DNA from: Methylomarinovum caldicuralii
GTDB lineage: Bacteria; Pseudomonadota; Gammaproteobacteria; Methylococcales; Methylothermaceae
NCBI RefSeq assembly: GCF_033126985.1
Contig: NZ_AP024714.1
Span: 1,628,990-1,692,989 of the forward strand
Direction of reading: 5' to 3'
Length of the DNA: 64,000 nt
The number at the start of each line of letters is the position of its first letter. The first letter of the stretch is position 1. Shown piece by piece: positions 59,496-64,000 of the stretch. A program made the position numbers and the translations under genes. Under the pieces are notes generated by a model that saw only the letters and a program-made list of their open reading frames with translations, ran no database searches and was not told the origin of the DNA.

Positions 59496-62400
59496 ATGAC
59501 CTTTCCCGACCGTTTCCATCCCGCCGTCACCGCCTGGTTCCGCGGGACGTTCACCACCCCCACCCCCTGCCAGTTGCAGGCTTGGGAGGCGCTGAGCCGC
59601 GGCCGCCACGCCCTCATCGCCGCCCCCACCGGCGCCGGCAAGACCCTGGCCGCCTTCCTCGCCGCCATCGACGATCTGGTGCGCCGGGCCGCGGCCGGCA
59701 CCCTGGCCGATTCGGTCCAGGTGCTCTACGTCTCCCCCCTCAAGGCCCTGAGCCACGACGTGGAGAAGAACCTGAACCAGCCCCTGCAGGCCATCCAGCA
59801 GCAGCTGACCCTGGCTTCCCCCGTCCGCGCCCAGTGCCGCACCAGCGACACCAGCACAGCCGCCCGCCGGGCGATGGCCAAACGCCCGCCCCACATCTTG
59901 GTCACCACCCCGGAATCCCTGTACATCCTGCTCACCTCCGCCAGCGGCCGGCGCATGCTCAGCACGGTGCGGACCGTCATCGTCGACGAGATCCACGCGG
60001 TCATCGCCACCAAGCGCGGCGCTCATCTGGCCCTGTCCCTGGAACGCCTGCAGCGCCTGACCGGGCACGAATTCACCCGCATCGGCCTGTCCGCCACCCA
60101 AAGGCCGCTGAAAACCGTGGCCCGTTTCCTTCTGGGGGCCATCCCCCTGGAGCATTGCACCCTCATCGACGCCGGCCACCTGCGCCGGCTCGACCTGGAC
60201 ATCGAACTGCCGGACCTGCCCCTGGAGGCGGTGCTGTCCCAGGAGGCGGCCAAGTCCATCCACGACCGCATGGCCGGGCTGATCGGCCGCCACCGCACCA
60301 CCCTGATCTTCGTCAACACCCGCCGCCAGGCGGAGCGGGTCGCCCGCGCCCTGAGCGAACGCCTGGGAGAGAACCAGGTCACCGCCCACCACGGCAGCCT
60401 GTCGCGCCAACAGCGCCTCGAGGCCGAGAACCGGCTCAAGGCCGGGCAGCTCAAAGCCCTGGTGGCCACCGCCTCCCTGGAACTGGGCATCGACATCGGC
60501 GATGTGGACCTGGTGTGCCAGCTCGGCGTCACCGACTCGGTCGCCACCCTGCTGCAGCGGATCGGGCGCGCCGGCCACGGCCCGGGCCGCCGTCCCAAGG
60601 GGCGGCTGTTTCCCACCACCCGCGACGAGCTGGTCACCGCCCTGGCCCTGATCGACACCGTGCGCCGCGGTGAACTGGAACCCTGCACCATCGCCCGCCC
60701 CCACCTGGACGTGCTGGCCCAGCAGATCGTCGCCGCGGTGGCGATGGAAGACTTTTCCGAGGACGACCTCTACGCCCTGGTGCGCCGCGCCGCTCCCTAC
60801 CGCGGTCTGCCCCGGGAAACCTTCGACCAGGTCGTCGCCATGCTCGCCGAAGGCTACGCCACCTCCCGCGGGCGCCGCGGCGCCTACCTGCACCGCGACC
60901 GCATCCAGAAACGCCTGCGGGCCCGCCGCGGCGCCCGTCTGACCGCGGTCACCTGCGGCGGGGCGATCCCCGACACCGCCGACTACCGCGTCATCCTGGA
61001 ACCCTCCGGCGAGGTCATCGGCACCGTGGACGAGGATTTCGCCATCGAAAGCCTCGCCGGCGACATCTTCCAGCTCGGCAACAGCAGCTGGCGGGTACTG
61101 CGGCTGGAAAAGGACGGCCTGCGGGTCGAGGACGCCCAGGGCCAGCCGCCCACCATTCCCTTCTGGTTCGGCGAAGCCCCCGGACGCAGCGAAGTGCTGG
61201 CCAATGCGGTGTCGCGGCTGCGGGAGGAAATATGGACAGGAAGTCGGGAAGTGGCGCGGGAGGGCGGTTCTCAGGGACGCCGTGAACCCTTCCCTGGAGG
61301 CTCGAATCGCGGCCATCCGGGCCGCGAACGCCCTGAGCCCCACCCTCCCGCGCCACCCGCCTCGACACAGCACCTCCAGGTCAATCCCGAGGCCGTCCGC
61401 CAGGCCGTCGATTACCTCACCGCCGCCGGCAAGGCCCTGGGCACCATGCCGACCCGGGAACGCATCGTCCTCGAGCGTTTCTTCGACGAAGCCGGCGACC
61501 TGCATCTGGTGATCCACAGCCCCTACGGCAGCCGCCTCAACCGCGCCTGGGGCCTGGCCCTGCGCAAGCGTTTCTGCCGCAGTTTCAACTTCGAGCTCCA
61601 GGCCGCCGCCACCGAGGACGCCCTGCTGCTGTCGCTGGGATCCGGCCAGAGCTTTCCCCTGGAAAGCGTGAAGGCGTTTCTCAGCAGCGCCAGCGTCCGT
61701 CACCTGCTCACCCAGGCGATCTTCGACAATCCCCTGTTCACCGCCCGCTGGCGCGCGGTGGCGACCATCTCCCTGGCGGTGCGCCGCTTCCGCGCCGGCA
61801 AACGCACCCCGCCCTATCTGGTGCGCATGGAAGCCGAGGACCTGGTCACCGCGGTGTTCCCCGACCAGCTCGCCTGCCTGGAGAACATCCAGGGCGACCG
61901 GGAAATCCCCGACCACCCCCTGGTGCGGCAGGCCATCGACGACTGCCTGCGGGAAGCGATGGACGTCGAGGGTCTGGAGGCCGTTTTGCGCGGCATCGAG
62001 ACCGGCGCCATCGAGGTGGTTGCGCGGGAGACCGTGGAACCCTCCCCCCTGGCGGCGGAAATGGTGGGGGCGCGGGTGTACGCCTTCCTCGACGGCGCCC
62101 CGCTGGAGGAACGCCGGGTGCGGGCCGTCTCCCAGCGGCGCTGGCTCGACCCGGCCGAGGCCGGCGATCTGGCCCGCCTCGATCCCAAGGCCATCGAACG
62201 GGTCCGCGCCGAGGCCCGGCCCCAGCCCCGCGACGCCGAGGAGCTGCTCGACGCCCTCCTGGCCTGCGGCTACCTGCTGGATACGGAGATCGAGCCCGGC
62301 TGGCACCCCTGGCTGACGGAACTCCAAGCCGCCGGGCGCGCCTGCCGCCTGGGACCGCGCTGGATCGCCGCCGAGCACTGGCCCCGCTGGCGGTCGATCT

Positions 62401-63617
62401 CTGCGGAACCCCCCCGGCCGCTTCCGGCACTGCCGCCGGAGCTGGCGGCCGAAACCTGGGAAGCGGAGGAAGCCCTGACCGCCATCGTCCGCGCCCGCCT
62501 CGGCATCAGCGGTCCGGTCACCGCCGCCGAACTGGCCGCCGCAACCGGCGTCGGGGCGGCCGCCGTGGAACAGGCCCTGCTGCGGCTGGAACAGGAAGGC
62601 AGCGTGCTTCAGGGCGACTACGGCTGGTGCGAGCGGGGGCTGCTGGCCCGCATCCACCGCCTCACCCTGCAGAAGCTGCGGGCCGAGATCGAGCCGGTGT
62701 CGTCCGCCCGCTTCCTGGCCTTTTTTCTGCAGCGCTGGCAGCACCTTCATCCCGACACCCGGCTGCGCGGCCCCGACGCCCTCAAGGCCGTCCTGGAACA
62801 GCTGGAAGGCTTCGAGGCGCCGGCACCGGTATGGGAACGGGCGCTCCTGCCGGCCCGCCTGCCGGACTACGACCCGGCCTGGCTCGACCGCCTGTGCCAG
62901 TCGGGCCGTTTCGTCTGGGCCCGTCTGACCCCGAGCGGCAGACGCACCCCGGTGCGCAGGCTGCCCGTCGCCTTCCTGCCGCGCCGCCGCCTGCCCCTGT
63001 GGCTCGACCCCGACCGCCCCGCCTCCCAGTCGCCATCCGCCCTGCGGGTGCTGGAAACCCTGGCCCGGGAGGGCGCCCTGTTCTTCGACGAACTCCAGGA
63101 ACTGACCCGGCTGCTGCCGAGCCAGCTGGAGGACGCCCTGGCGGAACTGGCCGCCCAGGGGCAGGTCAGCTGCGACAGCTTCGAGGGTCTGCGGGCGCTG
63201 CTGCTGCCGGAGTCCAAAAAACGCCGTTATCGCCGCCTGCTTTCCGGCCTGGAAAACGCCGGCCGCTGGCAGCGATTGCGGCCGGCCGGGACGGATGCCG
63301 ACGCGGTGGAGCACCGCGCCCGGGTTCTGCTGCGCCGTTACGGCATCGTCTTCCGTGCCCTGGCCGCCAGGGAGGCCGCCATGCCGCCGTGGCTGGAGCT
63401 GGTCCGGGTCTACCGCCGTCTGGAGGCGCAGGGGGAAATCCGCGGCGGCCGTTTCGTCGCCGGCCAGTTCGGGGAACAGTTCGCCCTGCCGGAGGCGGTG
63501 ACGCTGCTGCGCCGGACAGCGACAGACGAACCGCCCGCCGCGCCCGGCAGCGGCGATCCCCTCGCTCTGGTCACCGGCATCCTGCCCGGGCTGGACCGCA
63601 CCGGCGAGCCGGCCTAG
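59496..63617 (+). CDS. lhr: Lhr-family ATP-dependent helicase with repeat-encoded insert
   Basis: A 1373-residue SF2 helicase of the long Lhr type. Walker A APTGAGKT at residues 43-50, DEIH at 164-167 (VIVDEIHAVI), motif III LSATQRPL, motif V/VI ATASLELGIDIG and LLQRIGRAGHGPG. Winged-helix and C-terminal Lhr domains follow (RAWGLALRKRFCRSFNFELQ). It translocates on single-stranded DNA and takes part in DNA repair. Residues about 586-621 (EVAREGGSQGRREPFPGG and Pro/Arg-rich sequence after it) are encoded by the 106-bp palindromic repeat and are likely a tolerated loop insert. The 3' end overlaps the SLC13 gene by 4 bp. Confidence 0.93.
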   Translation: MTFPDRFHPAVTAWFRGTFTTPTPCQLQAWEALSRGRHALIAAPTGAGKTLAAFLAAIDDLVRRAAAGTLADSVQVLYVSPLKALSHDVEKNLNQPLQAIQQQLTLASPVRAQCRTSDTSTAARRAMAKRPPHILVTTPESLYILLTSASGRRMLSTVRTVIVDEIHAVIATKRGAHLALSLERLQRLTGHEFTRIGLSATQRPLKTVARFLLGAIPLEHCTLIDAGHLRRLDLDIELPDLPLEAVLSQEAAKSIHDRMAGLIGRHRTTLIFVNTRRQAERVARALSERLGENQVTAHHGSLSRQQRLEAENRLKAGQLKALVATASLELGIDIGDVDLVCQLGVTDSVATLLQRIGRAGHGPGRRPKGRLFPTTRDELVTALALIDTVRRGELEPCTIARPHLDVLAQQIVAAVAMEDFSEDDLYALVRRAAPYRGLPRETFDQVVAMLAEGYATSRGRRGAYLHRDRIQKRLRARRGARLTAVTCGGAIPDTADYRVILEPSGEVIGTVDEDFAIESLAGDIFQLGNSSWRVLRLEKDGLRVEDAQGQPPTIPFWFGEAPGRSEVLANAVSRLREEIWTGSREVAREGGSQGRREPFPGGSNRGHPGRERPEPHPPAPPASTQHLQVNPEAVRQAVDYLTAAGKALGTMPTRERIVLERFFDEAGDLHLVIHSPYGSRLNRAWGLALRKRFCRSFNFELQAAATEDALLLSLGSGQSFPLESVKAFLSSASVRHLLTQAIFDNPLFTARWRAVATISLAVRRFRAGKRTPPYLVRMEAEDLVTAVFPDQLACLENIQGDREIPDHPLVRQAIDDCLREAMDVEGLEAVLRGIETGAIEVVARETVEPSPLAAEMVGARVYAFLDGAPLEERRVRAVSQRRWLDPAEAGDLARLDPKAIERVRAEARPQPRDAEELLDALLACGYLLDTEIEPGWHPWLTELQAAGRACRLGPRWIAAEHWPRWRSISAEPPRPLPALPPELAAETWEAEEALTAIVRARLGISGPVTAAELAAATGVGAAAVEQALLRLEQEGSVLQGDYGWCERGLLARIHRLTLQKLRAEIEPVSSARFLAFFLQRWQHLHPDTRLRGPDALKAVLEQLEGFEAPAPVWERALLPARLPDYDPAWLDRLCQSGRFVWARLTPSGRRTPVRRLPVAFLPRRRLPLWLDPDRPASQSPSALRVLETLAREGALFFDELQELTRLLPSQLEDALAELAAQGQVSCDSFEGLRALLLPESKKRRYRRLLSGLENAGRWQRLRPAGTDADAVEHRARVLLRRYGIVFRALAAREAAMPPWLELVRVYRRLEAQGEIRGGRFVAGQFGEQFALPEAVTLLRRTATDEPPAAPGSGDPLALVTGILPGLDRTGEPA
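61251..61356. repeat. 106-bp palindromic repeat, copy 2, inside lhr
   Basis: Perfect 14-bp terminal inverted repeats GTGGCGCGGGAGGG (61251-61264) and CCCTCCCGCGCCAC (61343-61356), inner stems TCAGGG/CCCTGA and TCGCGGCC/GGCCGCGA, and core ACGCCGTGAACCC. It aligns end to end with the repeat at 2351-2456 in reverse complement. It is read through in frame as part of lhr. Confidence 0.88.
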
Positions 63618-64000
63618 CCGCCCGCCCCCTCGAACAGCAGCGGGATCAGCCCCGAAGTCAGCGCCACGACCACGGCGATACCGACCAGGTTCAGCAGCAG
63701 GCCGGTCTTCACCATGTCGCCGATGGCCAGCCGCCCGCTGGCGAAGACGATGGCGTTGGGGGGCGTGGCCACCGGAAACATGAAGGCGCAGGAGGCCGAC
63801 AGGGCCGCCGGCAGCATCAGCCACACCGGATCCAGGTGCAGCACGGGGGCGAGGGAGGCCAGCAGCGGCAGCACCAGCTGGGTGGTGGCGGTGTTGGAGG
63901 TCAGTTCGGTGAGGAAGGTCATGCCGGCGGCCACCAGGGTCACCGCCCCGAGGCGGCCGATCCCGGCGACATCCCCCAGACGCGCCGCCAGCCAGGCCGA
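63614..64000 (-). CDS. SLC13/DASS-family anion symporter (partial, runs off right edge)
   Basis: The last 128 residues of a membrane carrier are visible. The signature TFLTELTSNTATTQLVLPLL is the SNT motif of divalent-anion:Na+ symporters, followed by PAALSASCAFMFPVATPPNA (the second motif) and IGDMVKTGLLLNLVGIAVVV. Substrates in the family include dicarboxylates, sulfate and phosphate; which applies is unknown. The N-terminus lies beyond the window. It is convergent with lhr. Confidence 0.85.
   Translation of the reverse strand, partial: SAWLAARLGDVAGIGRLGAVTLVAAGMTFLTELTSNTATTQLVLPLLASLAPVLHLDPVWLMLPAALSASCAFMFPVATPPNAIVFASGRLAIGDMVKTGLLLNLVGIAVVVALTSGLIPLLFEGAGG

Overview
The window is GC-rich bacterial chromosome from a gammaproteobacterium. 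The basis is HrpA, PurT, the FabA/FabB unsaturated fatty acid pair, PrmB-AroC, UvrC-PgsA, TrxA-Rho, a two-subunit PntAB, TtcA and NhaD, all in arrangements usual for that class. A fused ThiS-ThiG and an Na+/H+ antiporter would fit a marine or methanotroph-like lineage, but the genus cannot be fixed from sequence reading alone.

Left flank (1-35.6 kb): densely packed housekeeping genes. In order: an HDOD protein (cut by the edge) with a lytic transglycosylase; purT and hrpA; a diguanylate cyclase, a CDGSH iron-sulfur protein and a CYTH protein; cysQ, yrfG, trxA and rho; a decayed DedA/LssY-like gene; hemL, thiSG and a DAHP synthase; uvrC-pgsA; acnA; a SAM hydroxide adenosyltransferase and a thiamine-binding protein; fabA-fabB-ttcA; slt; nhaD; an MFS carrier; prmB-aroC; an outer-membrane barrel; an unrecognised gene; a MATE carrier; then tRNA-His and tRNA-Lys with a clear promoter and terminator.

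Central island (35.6-52.4 kb): an integron whose cassette array has been invaded by nested mobile DNA. The integrase gene (51012-52403, +) is an intI with the integron-specific insert and an unusually long N-terminus. To its left are an attI-like GTTGGGC core and cassettes reading away from it on the minus strand, separated by attC-like palindromes. The cassettes are AT-richer and encode a small membrane protein, a PEGA-like lipoprotein, a truncated membrane protein, and recurring geneless palindromes bounded by GATAAGC/GCTTATC. Between 36.47 and 49.38 kb the array is split by an IS481-family element containing an IS4-family element, two inverted IS66-family copies (one broken by a second IS4 copy), and two 1987-nt group II introns. 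Both introns sit at the same position inside an IS66 terminal inverted repeat. An AT-richer EAL-GGDEF gene lies between the IS66 copies. Removing the inserts gives exactly 1521 bp for both IS66 copies, and both IS4 copies are 1458 bp with 7-bp target duplications, so the nesting is well supported.

Right flank (52.4-64 kb): nif3-like, pntAB, an ELM1-family gene, a sulfotransferase and a glycosyltransferase (a possible surface-glycan group), the helicase lhr, and an SLC13-type carrier cut by the edge. A 106-bp palindromic repeat occurs twice in the window: just after hrpA, and inside the lhr coding sequence, where it is read through in frame.
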